Positions 1 to 4,823 are shown, counted from the first letter of the stretch. The stretch is DNA of 5,658 bases from Candidatus Collierbacteria bacterium RIFOXYD1_FULL_40_9 (GCA_001776275.1 MFAQ01000035.1:5584-11241), one strand, 5' to 3'. The notes: a model not told the origin generated them from the letters alone. Program-made: numbers and translations.

Positions 1-1
1 A

Positions 2-127
2 AACTTTACCGCCGAAGAAATCCACCTGGCGACACTAGAAATCGAAGAGAAAGTTTCATTTACTGACGATTCGCGGCCCGATCTACCCGCACTTGAAACA
101 GAACAGGAGAAAGATGGCAACTCATAG
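2..127 (+). CDS. 3' end of an unidentified gene (partial), first visible gene of the E1-like/Ubl operon
   Basis: The frame starting at base 2 is open from the window edge to a TAG at 125-127, giving the last 41 residues of a protein. The tail is acidic and polar: a probable helix rich in Glu (AEEIHLATLEIEEKV) followed by a disordered-looking end with Asp, Pro and Glu. It contains no cysteine and no motif I recognise. The next gene starts inside it, with a 14-base overlap, and that gene's Shine-Dalgarno site (105-109) also lies in this frame, so the two are very probably translationally coupled and functionally linked. Because the next genes are an E1-like enzyme and a Gly-Gly-tailed beta-grasp protein, the missing part could be a partner such as an E2-like protein, a JAB peptidase, a sulfur acceptor or a target. 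Nothing visible chooses among these. Confidence 0.6.
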   Translation, partial: NFTAEEIHLATLEIEEKVSFTDDSRPDLPALETEQEKDGNS

Positions 128-788
128 TCCGACAATGGATCTCACACGCCAACATGGTATCCTCCCACAAAAAGACATGGATGATCTTGAAACTACCATT
201 ATCGGTGTTGGCGGTATCGGCTCTTGGCTAGCTCTTGCCCTTGGTAAAATGGGCTTACCTAGTTTTCGCATCTACGATGCCGATATCGTGGAAGCACCCA
301 ACATCCCCACTCAGGCTTTCCGTTTAGAGGACGAAGGCAAAGGCAAAGTTCAAGCCATGCAAGAAATCCTGATAGCCTTTACTGGCTGCAGCATCACCGC
401 CATACCGGAACATTTTGCTGGCCAGGAACGCTTAAAGGGAATTGTCATTTGTGCGGTTGACAAAATGGACACCCGCATCGATATCTGGCAAAAGTTTGTC
501 CGCTTCAACCCCATGATCAGCCTATATGTCGAAGCTCGCATGGGCGCAGAAGAACTTCGAGTTTATTCGCTAAAACCTACCGACCCGGACCTCGTTCACC
601 GCTACGAAGGAAACTTATACCCCTCTTCAGAAGCCTTTCAAGCTCCCTGCACCGAAAAGTCGATTGCATACACAGTCTTTACCTCCGCTGGCATCATCAG
701 CCGCGAGGTTAAAGCCCACCTCACAGGAGAACCTGTCGCTTTTGAAAATATTCTAGGGTTGAAATCTCGGGTATGGGTGGTACAATAG
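114..788 (+). CDS. ThiF/MoeB/E1-family adenylyltransferase (putative activator of the adjacent Gly-Gly protein)
   Basis: This 224-residue protein is a single Rossmann-type E1 domain. Visible motifs are the nucleotide loop GVGGIGS (31-37), the acidic strand end IYDADIV (53-59), Asn63 and Gln67 in APNIPTQAF, a Lys-containing segment (EGKGKVQ, 74-80), and CAVDKMDTR (113-121) with the Asp expected to bind Mg-ATP. A Cys follows in APCTEKSIAYT (177-187), the likely thioester or persulfide cysteine. TRQ near residues 11-13 may supply the N-terminal arginine that reaches the partner active site in MoeB/ThiF dimers. Known family chemistry is adenylation of the C-terminal glycine of a ubiquitin-like protein; the substrate here is inferred to be the product of 828-1037. 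Only three cysteines are present (92, 113, 179), so the paired CxxC zinc site of MoeB/ThiF is missing. ATG 114 is chosen because AGGAG (105-109) sits 4 bases upstream; an in-frame TTG at 93 would put that site inside the gene. Confidence 0.88.
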   Translation: MATHSPTMDLTRQHGILPQKDMDDLETTIIGVGGIGSWLALALGKMGLPSFRIYDADIVEAPNIPTQAFRLEDEGKGKVQAMQEILIAFTGCSITAIPEHFAGQERLKGIVICAVDKMDTRIDIWQKFVRFNPMISLYVEARMGAEELRVYSLKPTDPDLVHRYEGNLYPSSEAFQAPCTEKSIAYTVFTSAGIISREVKAHLTGEPVAFENILGLKSRVWVVQ

Positions 789-827
789 TCCTGCAAGTCC
801 ATTCAAATTCATTTCAAGGAGAAGAAA

Positions 828-1037
828 GTGAAAAATACTCAATTGATTTCTATCGCAACCAGAACTCAACCGGTGCCCCAATCCAAACCCATGACCGTCA
901 AAGACTTTCTCGAAATGGTCAAGGTTACCCTTTCAGAAGTAGAAAGTGTTTCTGTTAACTGCAAGCGCGTTACCATGGAAGATATGATCAACCCTGGTGA
1001 CACCGTCCTTGTGATGACCAAAATTGAAGGTGGTTAA
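828..1037 (+). CDS. MoaD/ThiS-like beta-grasp (ubiquitin-like) protein with C-terminal Gly-Gly
   Basis: This 69-residue protein has the pattern of the MoaD/ThiS small sulfur-carrier and ubiquitin-like fold. It has a first strand (LISIATRT), a helix after MTVKDFLEMV (22-31), then VSVNCKRVTMEDMINPGD (41-58), matching the family's 'VNGxxVxxxxxLxxGDxV' region, and a last strand ending TKIEGG (64-69). The Gly-Gly pair is the exact C-terminus, so no processing peptidase would be needed before adenylation. It begins at GTG 828, with AAGGAG (816-821) six bases upstream, 39 bases after the E1-like gene and in the same operon. A strong terminator follows. Known relatives donate sulfur as a C-terminal thiocarboxylate or are conjugated to proteins. 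No thiamine, molybdopterin, tRNA-thiolation or cysteine-synthesis gene is visible, so the end use is open. Family assignment comes from motif reading, not from a profile search. Confidence 0.82.
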   Translation: MKNTQLISIATRTQPVPQSKPMTVKDFLEMVKVTLSEVESVSVNCKRVTMEDMINPGDTVLVMTKIEGG

Positions 1038-1054
1038 TTCCACCCAGTATCATC

Positions 1055-1084
1055 AATCCTCGCCAAACAGGCGAGGATTTTTTT
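1055..1084 (+). terminator. Intrinsic terminator of the E1-like/Ubl operon
   Basis: A perfect 10-bp stem (1055-1064 with 1070-1079), GC-rich in its core, has a 5-base loop and is followed by an uninterrupted T run to 1084. It begins 18 bases after the stop codon of the Gly-Gly protein. Confidence 0.93.
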
Positions 1085-1182
1085 ATATCAAAATTTCCTG
1101 GAAATTCAAACAACAAAAATACAACCACAGTCTTTTAGTCACAAATAAAAACAACAGCTAATTAAAGAGTAAACAAAAACCA

Positions 1183-1224
1183 AGAGCAAGCAATATTCTT
1201 TCCACAAAAAACACTTATTGCTCT
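1183..1224. repeat. Inverted repeat with two alternative pairings in the intergenic region
   Basis: AGAGCAA (1183-1189) pairs with TTGCTCT (1218-1224). The partly overlapping GCAATA (1190-1195) can instead pair with TATTGC (1216-1221), because GCAA is directly repeated. Read on the - strand, the outer stem is followed by TGGTTTTTG, so it could act as a weak terminator for a - strand transcript. The long loop (28 bases) makes this uncertain. Confidence 0.4.
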
Positions 1225-1262
1225 CGCCACTTACTCGGTCTTCTGTCCTTCCTCTACCAGAG

Positions 1263-1491
1263 AGTCCAAAACTCGTTAAGTATGTAAGGTTTGAAATATA
1301 AAGCAGGTCACGTAGTCAAACCCGATAACCCCACCAAACCCTTGGTAGGCTTTGCTTTGTGGCTAAGAAGCGTGGCTCTTTCCCCGTTTTGGTAAACGAG
1401 CGGGTGGACTATCCCAATTCTTTACTAAAGGGAACGCATCCCCCTAAAAGAGTGCTTGTGGAGGAAAACTACCACACCTCTCATCCACTCT
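1263..1491. ncRNA. Candidate structured RNA of unassigned family (strand uncertain)
   Basis: This gene-free stretch is full of complementary segments. AGTCCA (1263-1268) pairs with TGGACT (1405-1410) and encloses GGTTTGA/TCAAACC (1288-1294/1316-1322), ACCAA/TTGGT (1333-1337/1342-1346), and CCC-CGTTT/AAACG-GGG (1382-1389/1394-1404). Beyond it are CTTT/AAAG (1420-1423/1427-1430) and a nested hairpin, AGAGTG/CACTCT (1449-1454/1486-1491) around TGTGG/CCACA (1457-1461/1472-1476). I compared both strands by eye with RNase P RNA, tmRNA, SRP RNA, 6S RNA, 5S rRNA, T-box leaders and group I/II introns and found no set of conserved elements that fits. It may be an orphan ncRNA, a divergent known RNA, or a chance collection of short stems. 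No clear promoter was found for it on either strand. Confidence 0.35.
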
Positions 1492-1547
1492 GCAACTCCA
1501 TTCTGCCACCTTTCAGCCTCAAAGTCAAATGAATCCTATATAAAAAA

Positions 1548-1556
1548 TGATATAAT
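1548..1556 (+). promoter_or_regulatory. Extended -10 promoter for the 1591-2405 transcription unit
   Basis: TGATATAAT is a perfect TGn-TATAAT extended -10. No good -35 is seen 17 bases upstream. Transcription would start near 1563, leaving a leader of roughly 28 bases that contains AAAGGAGG (1579-1586) before ATG 1591. Confidence 0.65.
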
Positions 1557-1590
1557 AATGTTAGCTGTAACCTAAGTCAAAGGAGGCACA

Positions 1591-1923
1591 ATGAAAATTA
1601 AATCTCTTATCCCGTTTGCAATCTATCTGGTAGTTGGCGGATTAACATTCGCGACAATAAAATGGTTTGAATTGTTCGGCAACACAAACTCAGTTGATAT
1701 TCAAGTGATTATCTTCTACACCATCTGGTTCATCTGTGGATATACCTCAGCAACCAGACCTCGAGACGCTCTCACTGGTGTTATCCCTTCAGTAATCACT
1801 ATTGCAATTATCGTTACTTCTATTACACAACCTACTAACTGGTTGTATGTCGTTTTTAGTGTTATATATGGTTCAATTATCGGACTTTTTACCGGAAATA
1901 TTGCCAAAAAGCTAAGTGTGTAA
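1591..1923 (+). CDS. Small 4-TM membrane protein, paralogue of the 3284-3664 product
   Basis: This 110-residue protein has four predicted membrane segments: about 6-24, 37-53, 62-79 and 85-104. A basic loop with Arg56, Arg58 and Lys106-107 at the C-terminus suggests the usual positive-inside orientation. The central block TIWFICGY (44-51) followed by GVIPSVIT (63-70) and AIIV (72-75) recurs in the product of 3284-3664, so the two are members of one family. I do not recognise the family. There is no signal peptide cleavage site or catalytic motif. ATG 1591 has AAAGGAGG four bases upstream, an almost perfect Shine-Dalgarno. It is probably co-transcribed with the gene at 1941, with a 17-base gap and no terminator between. 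Its role is unknown. Confidence 0.78.
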   Translation: MKIKSLIPFAIYLVVGGLTFATIKWFELFGNTNSVDIQVIIFYTIWFICGYTSATRPRDALTGVIPSVITIAIIVTSITQPTNWLYVVFSVIYGSIIGLFTGNIAKKLSV

Positions 1924-1940
1924 ACATAAAAGGAGAACAA

Positions 1941-2405
1941 GTGAATTACCCACTAGACATGTTCTTTAATATTGCTAAGCTTAAACTTCAAACTGCAGGT
2001 AACTTCAAAAACAAACCTACCTGGTCAAACAACTCCTGGGAGAAATCAGTTCACCCCACCGTCTACGATTTCGACGTTTCAGATCACCCTAACAATGTAA
2101 AAATAGGTGACGAAATCGAAGTTACGGTTCATTTCTGCCCTCGTGTTCGAATCGAAGGCTTTTACTTTGTCACTATTGGCAAAAATCACACACTCGTAGA
2201 ACACAAACAAGACAATATCGAATCAATTGTTGAAACCTCAGATCATTGGATAGATATTGCAAGAAAGCATTTACCGAGCAACCAAATCGGTTGCATTTCA
2301 GTGACTATCAAGTACCGCCTTATTAAAAATATTAGCAACAGCTGGGAAGCAATCGCCACTTCGGAGCCCAGCTTCAGATTTACCATTTTTGAAGAAAAAA
2401 GCTAA
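1941..2405 (+). CDS. Hypothetical soluble protein, probably beta-rich
   Basis: This 154-residue protein has no signal peptide or membrane segment. Alternating hydrophobic and polar stretches suggest a beta sandwich: VKIGDEIEVTVHF (53-65), RIEGFYFVTI (70-79), IGCISVTIKYRLI (116-128) and SFRFTIF (144-150), with one likely helix near 100-111 (SDHWIDIARKHL). The 'IGDEIEVTV' segment resembles strands of Ig-like or bacterial sandwich domains, but no family can be named. The GTG start is chosen because AAGGAG (1930-1935) is five bases upstream; the internal ATG at 1959 has no such site. It is the second gene of a unit with the 4-TM protein at 1591, so it may be that protein's cytoplasmic partner. 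That link is inferred from position alone. A terminator follows directly. Confidence 0.78.
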   Translation: MNYPLDMFFNIAKLKLQTAGNFKNKPTWSNNSWEKSVHPTVYDFDVSDHPNNVKIGDEIEVTVHFCPRVRIEGFYFVTIGKNHTLVEHKQDNIESIVETSDHWIDIARKHLPSNQIGCISVTIKYRLIKNISNSWEAIATSEPSFRFTIFEEKS

Positions 2406-2413
2406 CCACCACC

Positions 2414-2442
2414 CAATCCTCCAAATCGGAGGATTGTTTTTT
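2414..2442 (+). terminator. Intrinsic terminator of the 1591-2405 unit
   Basis: CAATCCTCC (2414-2422) and GGAGGATTG (2428-2436) form a 9-bp stem with a 5-base loop, followed by six T residues. The T run also overlaps the likely -35 region of the next promoter. Confidence 0.92.
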
Positions 2443-2462
2443 ACCCCATAATGTGCTACAAT
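2434..2462 (+). promoter_or_regulatory. Promoter for the 2513-2773 gene
   Basis: TGC-TACAAT (2454-2462) is an extended -10. TTGTTT (2434-2439), 17 bases before the hexamer, is a partial -35 that lies in the arm and tail of the preceding terminator. The leader contains a small hairpin, CTGGC/GCCAG with an ATA loop (2475-2487). Confidence 0.6.
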
Positions 2463-2512
2463 CCCCTCATTCATCTGGCATAGCCAGCACATTCCCAACT
2501 CAAAGAGGATAA

Positions 2513-2773
2513 ATGAATAACCCAAAAGCACTACACGCATTGATCGTAGGCGCACTCTGTTATCTGATTGCTTTTACAATCGCAATTACATCACCCTGGA
2601 GCTTTATTTTATTTGCCGTCCTTGGCAACATCTGTCATTACATTGGAACTTCCATCGACCAGATAGATAAAACCTTAAAGACAGTCTTCTACGCAATCTG
2701 CGTTATCCAAAGCATCGCGATCATCATTACCAGCTGGCTTTTTTACTTTGCTCCAAGCCCACTTATATTCTAA
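2513..2773 (+). CDS. Small 3-TM membrane protein of unknown function
   Basis: This 86-residue, very hydrophobic protein has three probable membrane segments: about 8-26, 29-47 and 57-79. The short polar stretch IDQIDKTLK (48-56) separates the second and third. It has no cleavable signal, no catalytic motif, and no clear sequence match to the two 4-TM proteins nearby, though size and context are alike. ATG 2513 is preceded by AGAGGA a few bases upstream, which is weaker than its neighbours' sites. It has its own promoter and terminator and so forms a single-gene unit. I do not recognise the family. A small toxin or immunity-type membrane peptide is possible on size alone but has no direct support. 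Confidence 0.7.
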   Translation: MNNPKALHALIVGALCYLIAFTIAITSPWSFILFAVLGNICHYIGTSIDQIDKTLKTVFYAICVIQSIAIIITSWLFYFAPSPLIF

Positions 2774-2796
2774 TAAGACATAGACCCACCCCATCC

Positions 2797-2827
2797 AATC
2801 CCTGCGCAATAGCGCAGGGATTTTTTT
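2797..2827 (+). terminator. Intrinsic terminator of the 2513-2773 gene
   Basis: A perfect 11-bp stem (2797-2807 with 2812-2822) has a 4-base AATA loop and a T run through 2827. It is the strongest terminator in the window and faces the convergent - strand gene. Confidence 0.93.
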
Positions 2828-2831
2828 AATG

Positions 2832-2859
2832 CAAAAAAAATCCCCCGCAGCGGAGGGAT
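2832..2859 (-). terminator. Intrinsic terminator of the - strand gene at 2873-3148
   Basis: On the - strand, ATCCC(T)CCG pairs with CGGGGGAT around a CTG loop, with one bulged T, and is followed by eight T residues (the A run 2833-2840). It starts 13 bases after the stop codon and lies back to back with the + strand terminator at 2797-2827. Confidence 0.88.
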
Positions 2860-2872
2860 CGACAAAAATCTT

Positions 2873-3148
2873 CTAAACCTCAGACCAATATTTAACTCTT
2901 ACATCGCCTGCGTAGCGCAAATTATCCGCACTCTCCACAAACAGCAGATACTTTTGGCCACCAACCCTGACCATCAGCTGCTCACCACTTTCAACACTGA
3001 CAAAAAATCCATCAAAATTCACAAACACCATAATATTCTTAGCATTTGGTCGCAACCCCTCATCCAATATCGCTTGCACCGTCTTTTCCAGGTTCCAACC
3101 ATAATCCCTCATAAAACGAGTCGCCGTAGAGTGGTTATAATCCAACAT
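2873..3148 (-). CDS. Hypothetical 91-residue protein
   Basis: This is a soluble protein with two visible parts. The first is an N-terminal helical segment (about 6-31, STATRFMRDYGWNLEKTVQA). The second is a C-terminal half of short strands (IMVFVNFDGFFVSV 39-52, QLMVRVGGQKYLLFVE 57-72, AGDVRVKYW 80-88). It has no cysteine, membrane segment or recognised motif. The start is well supported: on the - strand AAGGAG lies five bases before the ATG at 3148. It is the only - strand gene in this part of the window and forms a single-gene unit with its own terminator, convergent with 2513-2773 and divergent from 3284-3664. A helix followed by a small beta domain would suit a DNA-, RNA- or peptide-binding protein, but no function can be claimed. 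Confidence 0.72.
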   Translation of the reverse strand: MLDYNHSTATRFMRDYGWNLEKTVQAILDEGLRPNAKNIMVFVNFDGFFVSVESGEQLMVRVGGQKYLLFVESADNLRYAGDVRVKYWSEV

Positions 3149-3176
3149 TTCTTCTCCTTTTTTAAATGTATAAAAA

Positions 3177-3185
3177 ATCTTATCA
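3177..3185 (-). promoter_or_regulatory. Possible extended -10 for the 2873-3148 gene
   Basis: Read on the - strand this is TGA-TAAGAT, a TGn-extended -10 with one mismatch from TATAAT. It would give a leader of about 20 bases with the Shine-Dalgarno. No -35 is visible, so support is weak. Confidence 0.35.
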
Positions 3186-3223
3186 CCACAAGCTCACCTT
3201 CTCCCTATATCAACCATCAAATA

Positions 3224-3232
3224 TGCTAAAAT
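3224..3232 (+). promoter_or_regulatory. Extended -10 promoter for the 3284-3664 gene
   Basis: TGC-TAAAAT, preceded by TA, is an extended -10. No convincing -35 is present. The leader of about 45 bases carries a small hairpin, TTCCC/GGGAA with a TTTC loop (3253-3266), just before the Shine-Dalgarno. Confidence 0.58.
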
Positions 3233-3283
3233 ACACCTATAGTCTAAAATCCTTCCCTTTCGGGAACTACTCTAGGAGGCATC

Positions 3284-3664
3284 TTGAAATTCAAAAACAC
3301 TTTAAAAGCTTTAATCTACTTTTTCATTGCCATTAGCATTTTTACTATTTACATACTGCTAAACAAGGCCATAATAAAAGCAGCAACAGGGGAACACATG
3401 AATTTTCTCCAGTCAGCACTTTTCACAATCTGGTTTGTAAGTGGCTATATTGGCTACGGTACAAACAAACCAATGGTCGGTATTATCCCCACAGGCATGA
3501 CCTTCTTCATCATTGTTTTCTTGCCAATCGAACTAATAAACCCAAGTCTAGATCCCTCTAAAGGACTTGTAGCATTGATATCACCTATGCTTATTGGGTT
3601 GTCTACAGGTTATCCAACGGCTATGCTCATTAGCGGACTCCAAAAACCACCAAACACCAACTAA
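3284..3664 (+). CDS. Small 4-TM membrane protein, paralogue of the 1591-1923 product
   Basis: This 126-residue protein has likely membrane segments at about 7-27, 44-58, 66-83 and 94-117. Aligned by eye with the 110-residue protein at 1591, it shares MK-K at the N-terminus, IY near residue 11, TIWF-x-x-GY (48-55), G-IP (66-69), a Thr near 73 and IIV (76-78). The spacing is nearly the same, so the two are paralogues. It is 16 residues longer, mainly in the loop before the last membrane segment (ELINPSLDPSKG) and in a Pro-rich tail. The start is a TTG at 3284, supported by AGGAGG (3274-3279) four bases upstream; the first in-frame ATG would remove the first membrane segment. Its family and function are unknown. 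It is a single-gene unit, unlike its paralogue, which is followed by a soluble partner gene. Confidence 0.76.
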   Translation: MKFKNTLKALIYFFIAISIFTIYILLNKAIIKAATGEHMNFLQSALFTIWFVSGYIGYGTNKPMVGIIPTGMTFFIIVFLPIELINPSLDPSKGLVALISPMLIGLSTGYPTAMLISGLQKPPNTN

Positions 3665-3673
3665 GAAAAGTCC

Positions 3674-3702
3674 AAAAGCCTCCAACGAATGGGGCTTTTT
3701 TT
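3674..3702 (+). terminator. Intrinsic terminator of the 3284-3664 gene
   Basis: AAAAGCC(T)CC (3674-3683) pairs with GGGGCTTTT (3691-3699) with one bulged T and a 7-base loop. The T run continues to 3702. Confidence 0.85.
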
Positions 3703-3706
3703 GTAG

Positions 3707-3712
3707 TAAAAT
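3707..3712 (+). promoter_or_regulatory. Possible -10 for the methyltransferase-like gene
   Basis: TAAAAT directly follows the terminator T run and would give a leader of about 45 bases. It has neither a TGn extension nor a good -35, so support is weak. Confidence 0.35.
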
Positions 3713-3762
3713 AAGCGATTAAATCAGCTCTTTTCAAATACATTGAACAAATAGGAGAATGA

Positions 3763-4815
3763 ATGGAAAAACATCCAAATCGATACCTAAACGAGTTTGC
3801 TGCCCTCTTCGTCCTTAACTACCTAAGACACTCAGGTTACAAAAGAACCGGTACCTACATTAACAATGCTGTGTGGAACCTCTTGGAAAACGCCGAGATC
3901 AGCCCTAACACCTTCCCAACCGATCTAAGTGATCTTGCCCACCAAGCAGCCATTGTCCAGCGCAGGCTAGTACTAGAAGGACGTCAGAACACATCTTTGC
4001 GGTCTGTACGCCACGAATATCCTCAACTGATGCCCGTTATCAGTCACGGACCACAGGCATGGCTCATCAACACCTACCGACCACTACTGGAGTATCTACT
4101 CGAAATTGATCTAGGTCAACTGGAATATGGCATAGACAAGGATCGCTACCGCATTATCGAAGAAAACGTCATGGCTGCTCGAATGATGTTTGAAAATGCT
4201 TCAAAGTCCATCGCAAATGAACTTGTAGCAACATATGCAAATATACCAAACTTAGGACTTTTCGGAGGTGGAGAAGGTAATGGTGCTGCTATGCACACAA
4301 ACCTACTCGCCTTCCACCAGCAAAATATTTTTCCTGATTTCCTTCTCTCTGACATTGATCCAAAAACCAAAAAAGTGGCCGAAAAATTCTTCCGCGAAAG
4401 AGGTTATCAAAGCAAACACTTTCCTTGGATGAAAATAGATATAGGTAATCCCAATGATCTTGCGCTGGTTGCCAAACACTTTTCTTGGCATAAACTAATT
4501 GTCAATGTGAACTTTATAGTTCACGAATTGGAGCCAATCGCCGAAAAATTCTTCAAGGCAACGAGCAAATCCACGCCAAATGCAGATCTAGTCATCTCTG
4601 AGTTTTTTGAACCAGAAGACTACTCAAACATCGGCCCAGACTTTCCTCATTGGTTTGTACTCCTGCACAAACTTTCCCGACAGTCTCTTCGCACCGAAAA
4701 AGATTTTATGCGCTACCCAACAAGGTATGGATATAAACTTATGGATCATCGCATCGATCACCAAAAGTACAACAGCACCCCAGTCACCTCAACTCTCTTT
4801 TTCACCAAAAAATAA
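3763..4815 (+). CDS. Putative class I SAM-dependent methyltransferase with an N-terminal helical domain
   Basis: This 350-residue protein has two parts. Residues 1-155 look mainly helical, with no motif I recognise. Residues 160-350 have the strand order of a Rossmann methyltransferase: LGLFGGGEGNG (164-174, motif I loop), FLLSDIDP (193-200, whose Asp would bind the ribose of SAM), MKIDIGNPNDL (223-233, motif III Asp), KLIVNVNFIVHEL (244-256, motif IV strand), ADLVISEFFEP (274-284), GYKLMDHRI (323-331) and TSTLFFTKK (342-350). The usual acidic residue before the glycine loop is Leu or Phe here. The substrate is unknown, and no biosynthetic partner is nearby. ATG 3763 has AGGAG (3753-3757) five bases upstream; an ATG at 3759 is out of frame. 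It is a single-gene unit with its own terminator. A non-methylating Rossmann protein is the main alternative. Confidence 0.72.
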   Translation: MEKHPNRYLNEFAALFVLNYLRHSGYKRTGTYINNAVWNLLENAEISPNTFPTDLSDLAHQAAIVQRRLVLEGRQNTSLRSVRHEYPQLMPVISHGPQAWLINTYRPLLEYLLEIDLGQLEYGIDKDRYRIIEENVMAARMMFENASKSIANELVATYANIPNLGLFGGGEGNGAAMHTNLLAFHQQNIFPDFLLSDIDPKTKKVAEKFFRERGYQSKHFPWMKIDIGNPNDLALVAKHFSWHKLIVNVNFIVHELEPIAEKFFKATSKSTPNADLVISEFFEPEDYSNIGPDFPHWFVLLHKLSRQSLRTEKDFMRYPTRYGYKLMDHRIDHQKYNSTPVTSTLFFTKK

Positions 4816-4823
4816 TTCTCCCC

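Larger units (their letters stand above)
1085..1546. other. Gene-free intergenic region
   Basis: About 460 bases lie between the operon terminator and the next promoter. No ORF with a ribosome-binding site was found on either strand. The first 170 bases are A-rich on the + strand and contain one inverted repeat. The remainder is more mixed in base composition and contains the candidate structured RNA. Confidence 0.7.

Noticed and set aside
93..113. TTG at 93 as the start of the E1-like gene, adding seven basic residues
   Set aside because: The Shine-Dalgarno AGGAG (105-109) lies inside this extension and is correctly spaced for ATG 114. No ribosome-binding site precedes the TTG.
773..958. 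61-residue + strand frame overlapping the Gly-Gly protein
   Set aside because: It overlaps the end of the E1-like gene and most of the beta-grasp gene in another frame, has polar low-complexity content, and lacks a ribosome-binding site.
1263..1530. RNase P RNA, tmRNA or T-box in the structured intergenic block
   Set aside because: Single resemblances exist (for example ACAGAA on the - strand, GGTAAAC and GGGTGGAC on the + strand), but the other conserved elements are missing or in the wrong order. No tRNA-like ends or tag peptide could be traced.
1263..1530. Group I intron core, suggested by GGGATAGTCC on the - strand
   Set aside because: No matching GGACTA partner lies upstream on that strand, and no interrupted gene flanks the region.
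1716..1940. 74-residue - strand frame opposite the first membrane protein
   Set aside because: It is an antisense shadow of a gene with a near-perfect Shine-Dalgarno, and has no ribosome-binding site of its own.
2879..2912. AGDVRV-Y in the 2873-3148 product, like the AGDVRVVY of the toxin at 4849-5115
   Set aside because: The shared stretch is short, lies at the extreme end of the first protein, and the other RelE features (HxLxG, GTHxxxY) are absent. It is probably chance.
2954..3229. 91-residue + strand frame opposite the 2873-3148 gene
   Set aside because: It has unusual composition rich in His, Ile and Ser and no ribosome-binding site. The opposite strand has a well-spaced AAGGAG and a terminator.
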